Counted from the stretch's first letter, positions 43,245 through 55,185 are shown. The stretch: 64,000 bases of DNA from Mantis religiosa (GCA_030765055.1 CM060950.1:274740540-274804539); one strand, 5' to 3'. Notes: generated by a model from the sequence alone, not told the origin. Numbers and translations: made by a program.

Positions 43245-44610
43245 TCCTCTTCTTTCCATTAGGGATAGAAATAGGATTGTTAGAAGAAAGCGGGGGAAAG
43301 GACGAAGGTGAGCTTAAAATAGAGAATGCGGTCAGATGGAGGGATGAAATGAAGGAATTACTAACTGAATTAAACTCAGAAACATCATAAATAATCAGAG
43401 TAGGTATAGAGGCTGCATTAAATGAGAACAATGTAGAAAGAGGCTTAGAGTTAATGAAGCTAATAGTTACAAGGTCAGGGACAAAAATCAAAGTAAAAGG
43501 GAAGTGTTTAAAAACCTAACTTGTTGGAGAAGAACGGGAGAGGGTAGAGATAGGATGATCATGGTAATAAGTAGAAAAGCGTACAAGAAATTATTAGAAG
43601 AAAAAAGAATGAGTGGCCGAATAGTATTCGAAAGAAAATGAAAGATGTCATACAACAAAAAGATAATAAAATATGGGGTGTGGTAAGAAAAGCGAATAAA
43701 CAGAAGGGGACGAAAATGGCATAACATCACAGGAATGGCTAAAATTCTTCAGGGACCTAGTTGCAGAAAGGGAGTGGATAATTAGAGACAGTGTACAGTT
43801 GGGCAACCTGTGGTTAGACGATGAGATACTAGACCGATAAATAACTCAAATGGAAGTTTTTCAACAAATAAGCTTGAAGGGCAGTAAAGCAGTGGGCATG
43901 GATGGGATCCCAGGGGACTTTTGTGTATGTGTAGTGTTTAACGCCCGCTGTTACTACATACGGCACCGCAGGCGGTGACACTGATGATACATGAGATGAA
44001 GTTGGAGCACCAGTGGAATGAGATGGCGGGGGAAACCGGAGGTCCCGGAGAAAACCCGCCCCAGCGCCGTGTTGTTCACCACGAATCTCACTTTGCGGTC
44101 GCCTGGGATCGAACCCGGGCCGCCTTGGTGAGAGCCAAGTGGTCTAACCACTGAGCCACGGCGCGGCCCAGGGGAGTTTTGGAAGAGATATTGGGAAACC
44201 CCAAGTGGATTAAAGAATATAACTAATTTATTTAATAAGATGAGAGACATTAGGAAATTACCTGACTGCTAGAAAACAAGTGTGACTGTACCAATATTTA
44301 AATGTAAGGGGAGCGTAAATAGGCCAGAGAACTACAGGGGTATAAGCTTATTATCTATAATTGGGAAACTATAGAGCTTACTAGCGGACAGACTAATGGA
44401 TTGGAGATATATAGGAAGAGAAAAGTGGATTAGGGCAAAAGATGCGAAAGTGAAGAAGGAATGACACCTAGCTGCTCAAGAAAACCAAAGGCTTATGGCC
44501 AGGGGACCTGAGTTAGCAATTTCATGTATTTGTACAGGATGTATAATAGTGCATGTTCGATGTTAAACTCATTGTAATGAAACTGTAATAGAAACTGTAC
44601 AAATAAATAT
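43245..44610 (+). pseudogene. LINE relic (R1-like), split by a SINE
   Basis: Plus-strand pieces: AVRWRDEMKELLTELNSETS (~43330), WGVVRKANKQKG (~43678), EVFQQISLKGSKAVGMDGIP (~43853-43912; RT motif 0/1), then after the SINE (43924-44168) FWKRYWETPSGLKNITNLFN (~44178), KTSVTVPIFKCKGSVNRPEN and YRGISLLSIIGKL (~44275-44370). The RT ends at about 44440; the catalytic Asp motifs are missing. Frequent frameshifts. A TACAAATAAATATCAAATAT tail (~44600) may be its 3' end. Confidence 0.7.
43924..44168 (-). mobile_element. tRNA(Glu)-derived SINE, copy in LINE relic
   Basis: Direct repeats CAGGGGACTTTTG (43911-43923) and CAGGGGAGTTTTG (44169-44181), 13 bp with one mismatch. Same head and body as 42447-42695; B box GGTTCGATCCC. 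The flanking LINE frame closes up across the insertion site. Confidence 0.9.
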
Positions 44611-44959
44611 CAAATATAAAAAGTACTCTTCTAATATCTTTCTTTCCTTCACGAATGACTAAAAGACTACAAGACTGCGATTCGGCAAGACCAAGGGTTC
44701 GGATCACTGGTGGAAACCCAGAGTCGAAATGACTCGCACCGGCGCCGCCCTTAGGGAGGCGTGGTCCTCCGCGGACAGCTGGAGGAAAACTGCAAAAACC
44801 CGACTTACACCAGACGATGGACAACAGCCCTCCACTAGTTCCAACCTGATTTTGAAGTGGCACCTGCCACTAAGAGAGGTAAGGGCCTGAAGAGGTAAGC
44901 CTCGGCACCTCCTCAGGACCTTGCCTCGGTTACAGAGGTACTACCTCCCATAAGCCTCT

Positions 44960-45720
44960 CCTATCCTGCTCTGCCGGAGACAGGACGAAGACTACAAGGA
45001 CGGCTTCACCGTCGTCCAAAGGAGGCGGCAGAGTAACTCCTGGCAAAAACCTCAGGGTCAGCCACTTCAGGAACCCGATCCCCTATCCAAGAGGGGGATT
45101 AACCTTCCGACTACCATTGCGGACAGCTTTAAGAACCACGTGGCCGTGATGCGACAGCTGGCGGCCAAACTTAAATGTTTTTTCTAGGCTAACAGGAAGC
45201 CTCGTAAGATGCTCATCAAAATCCACAGCCCCGAGAACTTCGAGACCACAAAGAAGGTGTTCAGGGATCTGCATATACCTTTTTATTTCTACTGCCCCCA
45301 GAGACTTGATTCGAAGTGTCCGCCTCATGAAGTGAAACTCGCTCTGGAGCAGGAGCACAAAATAAGGCCACAGCTGTTGCTAAGCTGAGGAAGACTATGC
45401 ACACAGAGAAAGGCTCTGTGTGAGTTCCAGTGCCCCTCTTCCTTGTAGTGGTAGACAAGGTTCCTGGAGAGGCAGTACAACCCATTGACTCTACTCGGTT
45501 GCTGTTCCACACCATCGTGAAAGTCAATCGCTTTCACGGTCAGGGTGGACCAGTCCAATGCTACAGATTTATGGACTTTCATCACTCCAGCATGGCCTGC
45601 GAGCGATAGCTCGCATACCTGCGGTGTGCTGGACCAAATCTCTTGAGGGATTGTGACAAGCTGTCCGAGGAGAAGACTTGCGCCAACTGCCGCCGGGATT
45701 ACGTCAGCAGCTGCAAGGGT
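44960..45720 (+). pseudogene. Second Jockey-like ORF1 relic
   Basis: Plus-strand pieces: DGFTVVQRRRQSNSWQKPQG (~45000), NLPTTIADSFKNHVAVMRQL (~45104), KPRKMLIKIHSPENFETTKK (~45197) and YRFMDFHHSSMACER followed by CAGPNLLRDCDK and CANCRRDYVSS (~45560-45710), remnants of CCHC knuckles with some Cys lost. The family differs from the 40366-42069 element. Related sequence may start at about 44660. Confidence 0.7.
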
Positions 45721-46311
45721 TGCGTGGCGCGGCCGAAGATAATAGAGCCGCCGCGAAGGTAGCACGGGAACGGCAACCGTCTGTCCCGCAGTCTCCTTCA
45801 CGGCCGCAGTCGGCAGGACTGAGCGAACTCTGCAAGTTGCAAAGCAAGCGGCACAACAGCCCAATACACCACGACCTCCACAAGAGGCACCGTGTCCTCA
45901 GCGTCCTAAAAAGGGCCGCAAGGCCCGAAGGACAGCGCAGCTCCTCCTGCCAGGGAGGAGGTCCTGGCTAGTGCACCGGCAAGACTGTATAGTCAGCGCC
46001 GGCACCAGCAGGAGCACCTGCACCAGCACTGTCATTATTCGCAGGGACCATCTCTTAGAAAGATGTAGGCGAATTCAGGGAGCTTTCCCTGTGGTTCGGC
46101 GACGACCTCCAGAGGGTACTTCTCGCCCTTAGGAGCTGCAAATCCCAGCTGGCTGACCCGAGTCTAACATACCTCGAGAAGCACATTATATTCCTGCAAA
46201 CACTCGAGGAACTGCTCCCAATCACCGTTGAGTAATGGCCCCCGACTTGTCAGGAGACCATTGTGAGCTGCGTTCTGGAACGCAAAAGGTGTACGGGATC
46301 AGCGTCCCGGG

Positions 46312-46725
46312 GTGTTAGAGTTTGTACAGTCCCACAGGATAGACATCCTCCTGGTCTGCGAGATGCATCTGAATGCTGGTATTGACTTCTCGCTACCAAG
46401 TTACGTCACCCAACGTTCCGTACTAGTATCCCATATGCCCGTACATCTTAAACTACGCCTATTTCGGGCGATTATCCCACCTGTGATCCCGTACGGTTGC
46501 GACGTCTGGGAATCAGTGGCTCCTAATACTATTCGCATACTGCAGCGCGTACAGAAGAGGGCACTACGGATGATCACTGATACTGGGGACAGATTCCCGT
46601 CACATATTCTTCACACCTATTCCGTAGTCCCGTATATTGTAGACGTGGTACGGGAGAGAACCCTCGCCATCTACAAGAAACTTGACTCCCATACTAATCA
46701 ACTGGTGAACACCCTTGGCCGTTAA
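46312..46725 (+). pseudogene. Jockey-like ORF2 with most of endonuclease and RT deleted
   Basis: One 137-residue open frame joins an endonuclease N-terminus (LEFVQSHRIDILLVCEMHLN) directly to an ORF2 C-terminus (LKLRLFRAIIPPVIPYGCDV, IRILQRVQKRALRMITDTGD). The DLN/SDH endonuclease centre and all RT motifs are missing. So about 2 kb was deleted, leaving an in-frame fusion. It follows the ORF1 relic in the right order. Confidence 0.75.
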
Positions 46726-46954
46726 CCTATATACTGCTTCTGGACACCCATCGCGGGCAGTTGCGCCCGCAAACGGCTAAATATAATACTACCCAAGACA
46801 ACCGCCTGAGACAAATGACATTCTTCTATACTGCCCAGATAAAGCCGCACTAAGCGGCTAGGTGCTGGGCAGAAAACACCCTCGCCCAGGTAAACCTGGA
46901 TGACTCGACTCTTCTGCTGGTCTGCTGGGATCGGATGCCAGGTTTGTTTATCTT

Positions 46955-47965
46955 TAAAGCTTCCTCCTTGTTGTTAAAATTGTAGGGGTGTTTCTAACTT
47001 TTATGGCTTCCCGTATCGTATTGAATTATGTGTTCCCCTTCAGCCCAAAGTTTGTGTTCAGTAACTGCGGACTTCTCGGGTATGCCTAGACGGCAGCATC
47101 TCTTGTGTCCGTGAGTCGGGTGTTGGTGTTACGTTGTGTAGTGCCTACATAAACTACACCAAAACAGCAAGGGACTTTGTACGTGCCGGCCAAGGTAAGT
47201 GAGTCCCTGTGGCCCTTAACGGAGCGTCTTGTGGACTTGAAAATGGTTTTGACATTGTGGCGCTGTAGTAAGCGTTCTATCCTGTGTGTAACGTTTTTGA
47301 AGTAAGGTAGGGAGCCAGTACCTTTGCTTTTGGGCACTTCTCTTTTGAGGCTGTTTATATTGTGATCTCCATAATCGTATAGCTCTGCGGACTTCTTGTC
47401 CTCTATAGTCGTTGATCACCAGGTCCTGTTCGAGATGACGCAGTTCTTGTTTTAGTGAACCTGTCTCGCAGATCCGGGTAGTGCGGTCTGTGAGGGTCTT
47501 TATCATAGCACACTTCTGTCTAGGATGTTGATTGGAGTTCATGTTTAAATATCGGTCCGTATGTGTGGGCTTGCGGTTTATCTTGTGTCAAAGGGTGCCG
47601 TCTGCTTTTATTTTGACAATAAGCTAGCTGTCCATCAATCTCCTTTTCCATAGTAAACTGGATAGTGGGTTAATCCTGGTCAGATATTGAAGCAAACAGT
47701 TAAGTGCTGACTCACCGTGACTCCAGATGACGAAGGTGTCGTTCACATAGCGGTACCGAATCGACGGTTTGTGTGCGGCAGAATCAACCAGATGCTGCAG
47801 TATATTAATAAACACGTTGTTTGTTGTGACACAAACTTGAATCGGCGGTGTAATAGGTTTACGTGTCGTTATCTTAAGCACTTGATTCAGGGAACTGTGC
47901 ATGTTCGTGACTCCTAGTACATGACAGCGATGACGAGCATTGACCTTCAGTGAAGAACGCTGCAT
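46955..47965 (-). pseudogene. Penelope-like element, RT end and GIY-YIG endonuclease
   Basis: Minus strand: SIRYRYVNDTFVIWSHGESA (RT motif C, ~47760; second Asp of the YxDD box present after Asn), then CAMIKTLTDRTTRICETGSL (~47510), FKNVTHRIERLLQRHNVKTI, and GTYKVPCCFGVVYVGTTQRN (GIY-YIG, ~47190), ending KSAVTEHKLWAEGEHIIQYD (~47040). Frameshifts break it. This family (GTY..VVYVG) differs from the SGIYQ type elsewhere in the window. Confidence 0.85.
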
Positions 47966-48480
47966 TCGTTTCTTATCTTGTTGATTAGAAGAGTTAAATA
48001 TTATAGGGCACGAGATTCAACTTGGCCCCTGGTTTTAGAAACAGATAGAATTACGTCCTCACGACCTCTTTCTCACCTGCCCTTCTTTTATGGCCTGCCA
48101 GGCAGGGCAGACTCATTAGTGGCAGATGATCCTTCTTCGTCCTGCAAATTCGGTTCCTGTTCGCCTTCTTCATTGTCAGAAATTTCAAAATGTTCCTCAT
48201 ACGTCCTATGTGAGTCATCTTTTAAATTAATTGTGATTAATTCTAAATTCACCATTAATTTCTTCCATTACTCTAACTTCCAATAAAACTGCTCAATCTT
48301 GTCAACATATTCACAAGCTCCCCGCCAGATTTGTTCGGACACTTTAGCTACTACGTTATCAAACAACACTTTTACGTCAGTATGCTTAAAGGATATGTTG
48401 CGTTTTGGCACATCATTTTTTATCTGTGTCCATATAAGTTCTACCTAGGTATACCATTAAGAAACAATGATACGGAGTCC
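47966..48480. other. No gene seen
   Basis: A 102-residue plus-strand frame has no recognisable domain. The region runs to the LTR edge at 48481. Confidence 0.5.
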
Positions 48481-48950
48481 TGTGATTTTGTGGGTTCGTA
48501 TAATTTAAAGTCCAATTTGCAGGAATTGCAGTCGTTCTTTATTTCCGTAGAAATACACTGTTCAATTCTCACGTAACAACATTACCTCACATACACCACA
48601 CAATCTACCAAGGCCGCTGACCAAAACAAACAGCGTTCTGATTACACCCGTTTACATCAGCTCTCGTTACAACATCCTTTAACTTCTGTTTACGAATGCC
48701 TCTTGGCGAGTCGTTGCTCCCTTAAATACCTCATTGATAATTCTGGATAATTTCAGCATGAACAAGAAATTGAATGTTTGATACAACAATCAATATATCG
48801 CTAGAATGTTCAATATGGGAAACCTTATCTGTGCCGGCAAGTGCTTTATCTCGCACTATGTTTATCTGTTCCGGCATACTCTTTATATCCGTGCTGCCTA
48901 TCAGTTCCTTTGTGTGCGCAAGCCGCGTTACCGCGATCGGGTTCGCGACA
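48481..48950 (-). repeat. 3' LTR of gypsy element
   Basis: On the plus strand TGTGATTTTGTGGGTTCG..to GGGTTCGCGACA. Followed by the complement of the polypurine tract (48951-48967). Confidence 0.85.
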
Positions 48951-48969
48951 CTGCTCCCTCCTCAAGGCT

Positions 48970-51900
48970 GGTCGTTCCGAACACCACCATCGTAGCGGGC
49001 CAGACGATCCAAGTGTACCACCAACATCTTCCCTCTGGGCACCTTCTGGTTGCGGTAAACCACGTCGTTAATCCTCTTCACCACCCGGTACGGTCCTTGC
49101 CACGGCTGCTAAAGTTTCGGGCAGCGTCCCTTGGTCCGAGTAGGGCAATACAACCAGACCAGGTCACCTTACTGGAACCCTTGGCTATAGGCTTGCCTGT
49201 AGTATCGGGTCTTCATACGGTCGCTCGCCTTCTAGATGTTCTGACCAGCCATTTCATGCATGTCGTGGAGATGGTCTACCAGGTTCTCCACATACTCGGT
49301 TGCTGGCTGTTTTGCGTCCGGGGGGCTCCCAAGTGCCAGATAACAGGGGAGGCGTAACTCTCGGCCGAACATTAAGCTGACTGGCGTCAACCCAGTGGTG
49401 TCGTGTGTTGACGAGCGGTAGGCCAGCAACTACAGTGGCACCTTGACGTCCCAGTCTCGCTGATGGTTGGCCACGACCTTCCTGATGTGTTCTTCTAAGG
49501 TCTTAATGTACCTTTCGATCATGCCATCCGATTGGGGATGTAGAGGTGTTTTGTGGGTCTTATTAACCCCAAGTCCTTCTAGTCCCTCCTGCACTAGGTT
49601 GGACTCAACATTGGTACCCTGGTTGCTGTGGAGCTCTAACGGTACCCCAAATCGGCAGAACACTTGCTCCACGAGGTAGTCTGTGATTGTCTTTGCCTCC
49701 TGGTTCGGGATGGCATACACCTTCGGCTACTTGGTGAAGTAGTCCACGACCACCATCAGGTACTTGTTGCCTCGGTCGGACACTGGGAATGGTCCAGCTA
49801 TGTCGACGGCGATACTTTTGAATGGCGCTCCAACGTTGTACTGCTGCTTGCGACCCCGGCTTCTAGTCTGGCGGCCGCGACTTGCCGTGCACACGTGACA
49901 TTGACGGCACCATCTCTCAGCGTCTGCTTGGAATCTCAGCCAGTAATAGAGCTGTCGGAGATTGTCGATTATTCGGTTTGCTCCCAGGTGTCCTCCTGAA
50001 CTACCGGCGTGCACTTTCTCTAAGACCTCCGGAACATTATTCCGGGGAAGCACCAACTGCGCCCTCTGCGCCTTGCCATCAGGCGATTCCCATACCCGGA
50101 ACAGCACGCCCTCTATTGTCTTCAGTGAGTCCCATTGGGCCCAGTATGACTTGTAGGTGGCGCTCCTCGGTGCGATGTCCTCCCAGGTTGGTCTTGTCCC
50201 TGCCTCCACTACTCTCAATGGTGGCCCCAAGTCTGCGTCCGCCAGCTGCTCCCTTCTCAGGCCTGCGCTATCCCAGCCGTTTGCAGGCACTGCCGTGACC
50301 ACTCTGACAGCTGCGCCACGCTCCTTCTCTTCCACTCTTGTGCATTGGCCGCACTCCTCTGGGCGGGGTCTTCGGGACATGGTGTCTGCGTTACCGTGGC
50401 TCTTGCCTCTACGATGTTCAGAGGTGAAGTACTCCTGCAGCCGCTGGACCCAACGTGCTGCCTGGCCTTCCAGGTTTCTAAAGCTTATTAGCCAGGTTAG
50501 GGCAGATTGGTCAGTCCTCAGGTGGAATGGCTGACCGTACAGGTACTTCTGGAACTGTTCCAAGGTCTTTACTACGGCCAGTAACTCTTGCTGGGTGACG
50601 CAGTAGTTCTGTGCCTATGTTAGCGTCTTGCTGTAGTAGGCTATCACCCACTCGTGGCCGTCCTGGACTTGCGATAGGAAACCTCCAATGCAATGGTCGC
50701 TGGCTTCGGTGTCCACAATGAACATGCTGCCTCGTTGCCGAAATCCCAGAATAGGAGACTACACAGTGTCTTCTTCAGGTGTTGGAAAGCGCCTTCGGCG
50801 TCCTCCGTCCACACGTAAGGTCAGTGTGCTTCTGTCAGGCGGGTGAGGGGTTTGGCGCTGTTGGAGAAGCCCTTGATAAAACGGCGGTAGTAACTGCACG
50901 GCCCCAGGATGCTGCGCAATTCTCTCTTAACCTTCGGCCGAGGCCAATCTCTCACGGTCTGTATCTTCTCTGGGTCTGTGGCCACTCCGGTTGGTGAGAC
51001 TATGTGACCCAAGTAGTTGACTTCCTTGAGGAAGAGCTGGTACTTCTTCGCGTTCAGCTTCAAGTTGGTCGCCTCCAGCCTCGGTAGCACCTTGCTCAGG
51101 GTTTCCATATCGTCTTCGAAGGTCTTACCGACGATGATGATGTCGTCCAGGTATAGCAGGCAGGTGTCATTAGTCAGCCCTCTCACCACTGACTCCATTA
51201 GGCGTTGGAAGGTAGATGGTTCATTGCAGAGGCCAAAGGGCATATCTGTGTACTGCCAAAGCCCTTTGCCTGTCGAGAATCCAGTTTTCTCCTTGTCTCT
51301 CGGGTTTAGACCCACCTGCCAGTAACCCGACTTCAGGTCCAGGGTCGAGAACCACTGCGCAGCAGCAAACGTGTTCAGAGTGTCGTCAATCTGGGGTAAG
51401 GGGAAGCAATCCTTCCTGGTGACAGCATTCAGCTTTCTGTAGTCCACTCAGAAGAGTAGCTCACACTTCTTCTTCGTCACTTGAACTACAGGGTAGCATC
51501 ATAGACTGTCAGACTCTTCAATCACTCCCCTGGATTTCATGTCATCTACCATGTCCCGTACCGCCGCTTGTTTTGCAAGCGGAACGCGTCTAGGTGCTGG
51601 CCGAATGGGCCGGGCGTCTCCGGTATCGATGCGGAGAAGCACTTTGTCCGTGCGGCCGTAGTCACTGTTACCTTGGCTGAAGACACGCTGGTACCGCCTC
51701 AGCAGTTGTTGAACTTACTCTAACTGTTTTGCCGTCAGGTGGTCGGCCGCCCTCTCCAATAAACCTTCGAGCCGGGGCCCCAGGTGTTGCGTCGGCATCG
51801 GCTCCTCTGTCTTGTCGATTGCGGTTACGCTGACCACGGACTCACACGTCCCCAGGTCCGTTCCCGCCCGGAAGTCCTGATCGGTATCTGCCAGGCTGAG

Positions 51901-52278
51901 CAGCCTCACTGGCACCTCCTCTCGGCACGGCAACAATGTCCGGGCTACACAGAGGCCGTACCCAGGCGTCTTCTGGTCCAGCATCACGTTCCTGTTTCGC
52001 CGACCTTTCAGTTGCGCCGTCATCACCACCTCGCTTCTCGCGGGGACCATGAGAGTCTTCCTTCAAGATGACCCTGCAAATTCCAAGGCGCTCTTCGGGT
52101 GCCGGAGTATCAACTCTTCTCCATTGAGCCGCAGGACCTTCCTGCCGACGTCGACCGTCGCCCCTAAAGAGGAATCCAGTCCTAGTATCACCTCCTCAGC
52201 CACCTTCGCGAGCAACACCCGCTGACGCATGGCACTCCGTTCCAAGGTCAACACCAGTAGGGCCTCCTTCTCTACCAT
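48970..52278 (-). pseudogene. gypsy pol: protease-like region, RT, RNase H, integrase
   Basis: RT frame 51447-50821: WFSTLDLKSGYWQVGLNPRD, MPFGLCNEPSTFQRLM, CLLYLDDIIIVGKTFED (YLDD intact). Frame 50563-49727: RNase H end (DQSALTWLISFRNLEGQAAR) and integrase zinc region (GGHLGANRIIDNLRQLYYW with CRQCHVC), then AVDIAGPFPVSDRGNKYLMV (first Asp of DDE). Frame 49720-49430: PNQEAKTITDYLVEQVFCRF, then HSNQG, where the second catalytic Asp of HSDQG is Asn, then SDGMIERYIKTLEE. The 49429-49232 frame has MLAYRSSTHDTTGLTPVSLM. A protease-like region (ILGLDSSLGA) is near 52200. Frameshifts lie between the parts. Confidence 0.85.
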
Positions 52279-52285
52279 GGCGTTC

Positions 52286-52532
52286 AGGGATTATCTTGTA
52301 AGTTACGTCCTCCAACGTTAAGTCATATTGGACGATAAATGGAATTGATGAAATGATGCTCAAAATAGTCTGCGGTTCATTGAGCTTAGAGTTACCTGAC
52401 ATTCGTCTTACAGGATAAGGAAAAGCCCCGGACAAGGCCTTATCCAGGTAACTCACCCTGGCCGAGATTTGAACTCGGGACCTCTTGAACGTGAGGCAGA
52501 CATTCTACCACCACGCTACCGAGGCGGGCTTT
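52286..52532 (-). mobile_element. Second tRNA-derived SINE family, copy in gypsy gag
   Basis: On the minus strand a head CCTCGGTAGCGTGGTGGTAG, then GTCTGCCTCACG and GAGTTCAAATCTCGG (B-box-like), followed by GATAAGGCCTTGTCCGGGGC and a ~150-bp body. It resembles a tRNA by A/B boxes but the amino acid is not assignable. It sits exactly where gag should continue. No duplication of the flanks was found, so gag deletion and SINE insertion may be linked. Confidence 0.7.
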
Positions 52533-52841
52533 GGTGTTATTGTCTGCCTTTTCCTTTAAATCGTTAAGGCGCTCGTCCACTTGACCCATCCGCTTACCCA
52601 GCACCGCGACGTCATCCCTCACGCCGGTCAGCTGCAAAGTTTGCGGTGAGGGCCTCGTTTGCCGCTTTCTTTCCGTGGTGAATTCGGCCATCTTCGCGGT
52701 CAGGATCTTGTTTGCAGCTTCCATCTTCGCAGCGAGGGTGTCATTCGCCGACTCCATTTCTTCCATTTTGTCGGTGAGGTTGTCGTTAGCCGTCTTCATT
52801 TCTTCCATTTTCTGTAAAATCTTTTCCATAGCCGCCTCCAT
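52533..52841 (-). pseudogene. gypsy gag N-terminus (coiled coil)
   Basis: ATG at 52841, then AAMEKILQKMEEMKTANDNL, NDTLAAKMEAANKILTAK and VDERLNDLKEKADN: the repeated coiled coil also found at 4013-5377. It is cut by the SINE. Confidence 0.8.
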
Positions 52842-52870
52842 GGTCAAATGTTCCACTTCCTGACACCCAT

Positions 52871-53337
52871 TGTGACTATGTGGGTTCGTAGAATTAAAAG
52901 TCCAGTATGCAGAAATTAAAATCTTTCTTTCTTTCCGTATAAATACACAGTTCAATTCTCACGTAACAACATTACGTCACATATACCACACAATCTACCA
53001 AGGTCGCTGACCAAAACAAACAGCGTTCTGATTGCACCTGTTAGCATCAGCTCTCGTTACATTTGTTCACTTCTGTTTACGACTGCCTCTTGGCTAGTCG
53101 TCGCTCCCTTAAATACCTCATTGAGAATTCTATATATTTCCCGAATAAACAATAAATCGAATGTTCTATACAACAATCAAGATATCACTAGAATGTTCCA
53201 ACTTGGAAACCTTATCTGTGCCGGCAATTCCTTTATCTCGCACTATGTTTATCTGTTCTGGCATACTCTTTATATCCGTGCTGCCCATCAGTTCCTTTAT
53301 GTGCGCAAGCCGCGTTATCGCGATCGGGTTCGCGACA
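52871..53337 (-). repeat. 5' LTR of gypsy element
   Basis: On the plus strand TGTGACTATGTGGGTTCGTA..to GGTTCGCGACA. The adjoining complement of TGGGTGTCAGGAAGTGGAAC (52855-52869) is the primer-binding site. Confidence 0.85.
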
Positions 53338-53382
53338 GTATTAGTGCATTGTCGTATATAAACATTATGCGATCTGTTTCAT

Positions 53383-53640
53383 AATTTTTTTTTTACTTGC
53401 ACAATGGTCATATCGGCGGCCGTTCTCCTTTGGAACATATCGAAGCTGTTAACCCGCATTCGTTAGGTTTTTTATCATTACATCACACACACATTCACAC
53501 TCATCCATACTTCCAGACTCTGGGGAAGATGGGGAATTATCTTGGTCGGAGAAAAATCCCCATCCCCATCGCTGGGAATCGAACCCGGGACCCCTAGCAC
53601 GGCAGGCAGGTGCTCTACCGACTGAGCTACGGGGCCACCC
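53383..53640 (-). mobile_element. Third tRNA-derived SINE family, with poly-A tail
   Basis: On the minus strand the head reads CCCCGTAGCTCAGTCGGTAG (A box as in Lys-type tRNAs), CTGCCTGCCGTGC and GGGTTCGATTCCC (B box), then a body of GGGGATTTTTCTCC type. The left edge (plus) is a T tract, i.e. a poly-A tail. TCATAATTTT and TCATAAATTTT flank it as an imperfect duplication. Confidence 0.75.
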
Positions 53641-53650
53641 TCATAAATTT

Positions 53651-55185
53651 TGAGATCGTCTTTTTCCAGCTTTATTAGTTCGTGTAGTACAGCTTTGGTG
53701 GTATGCGGATCAAACTCAATACCGAACCTTCGAATCGCAATATTGGTTTTCCCTAAAGGCCAAAAAATCAATACCATTGTCTGAATTACTGATTTAAGTG
53801 ATGGATATCGGCTTTATTGATTTGAATGGAACATGGTGCTTGTCTGCTATAGCACTATTGGGGGAATGTTGTGTAACACCAGATTAATAAACCAATTTTT
53901 TATGTTTCACTATCATTTCTTCCTTATAGTCTTTGCTTGATTTTGATTTAAAACTCCGAAGACCGTTGAAAATGAAACCCATCGAACTCCCCGCGCTGGC
54001 CTTTGCCTATTGAGATGCGTAGTGGAAACTACGTCGTCTTCTTCACTTTTCGGCACTTTGTTTTTGTATAATTTATATTGATCCACGATTCATCTAACTT
54101 ATAATTAGGGCACCGGAAGCCCTCATCTCTTCCATTTTTCTTAGAAACGCGAATCTTTTTGCACAGCCTCTGTCCATTCCGTCAGAAGTGTTCCTCCACG
54201 TAAGTTCTTCTCGAATCTAAATTGCATTATGCTCGACCAAGATATAATTGGTTTTCCGCATTTTATGGCCTCGCATTCGTCTGTAACAAATTTATGTACA
54301 TTGATCACAAGTTCCATACTATCTGATCTTATGGATTTTCCCTTTCTTCCCACGCCTCCTAGAACTAAGAGACACTAGCACTAATCACAACACTATGTTT
54401 AAAATATAATTCTGCAATTATTAATTAAACACCATCTCAAGTTAGTTTAACAATGACGAATCTGAATGAAAATATATATAAAAATAACGACATATTCATA
54501 GTTTTGTTTTGCATCACGTTATAAAAAATATCTCACCCCCGACATAGTTACTGAATGATATGCATTATGCAAAGCAAGCCACGTAAATGAAAGATAAGCA
54601 ACAGTTCTACTGAAGTTCACTCAACGTACCTGGAGGATTAAAGTGTTTTAGTTACAGTTCCAGACAATCAACACTATCTTTCTTCTTTCTCCGTTACAAT
54701 GTTCATGCCCGATTTGACCAACAGATGTTAAAATCGACGTTAACAAATGTAACGTAACAATTGTGACAGCGCTAACAAATCTGTTAAATTTCGTGCTTTT
54801 CACCAACCTGTTTTCTGAAAATGTTCACAAGCATGTGTTAACGTCAAGGGACTTTTAAATATTACAGCTATAGAAGGCTATGGATAAGTCGTATTATTTT
54901 CTGAACGTGCTGCGATGCTCTTTTGTTTCCATTTTCGTCTGCACAAAGCTGAAAAAATGCGGGTGAATGAACTCGTAAGAGATGCTCTGAAGAAACTTCT
55001 CATCGATGGAGTGGGAATTGTAAGTTGAATTGGTGACGAAGTATTAGGTTATCGTGTAAAATAGCAGGACAGGGTCGGTGAATGTAAAAGAGAAAGATGT
55101 CATGTGGTAGGAGATTGGAAACGAGTTGAATTCAAATGCTTGTGTCACTACTAGAAGCCCGAAACAACTTCGTCAGTATCTTGTA
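53651..55185. other. No supported gene; one 70-residue minus-strand frame
   Basis: The frame at 54353-54141 starts MGRKGKSIRSDSMELVINVH and resembles the N-terminus of insect transposase-like proteins, but no catalytic domain follows, so this is not called a gene. Confidence 0.4.

Larger units (their letters stand above)
48481..53337 (-). mobile_element. Ty3/gypsy LTR retrotransposon, gag-deleted
   Basis: LTR-like ends at 52871-53337 (5', 467 bp) and 48481-48950 (3', 470 bp), both running TG..CA. They differ at many positions, and the flanking bases (AGTCC on the left, GTATT on the right) do not form a duplication. Internal order on the minus strand: gag coiled coil, [gap with a SINE], protease-like region, RT, RNase H, integrase. 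The gag knuckle region is missing. Same lineage as 3421-5858 and 29308-34543 by primer-binding site and polypurine tract. Confidence 0.9.

Noticed and set aside
45083..45864. Minus-strand frames of 88-179 residues
   Set aside because: Antisense to a plus-strand Jockey-like ORF1 relic with recognisable knuckles.
53575..53640. tRNA gene (TAGCTCAGTCGGTAGAGC)
   Set aside because: Head of a SINE with poly-A tail; the anticodon stem is mispaired.
54141..54353. Start of a transposase gene
   Set aside because: Only 70 residues, no DDE domain nearby; kept only as a remark in the gap entry.
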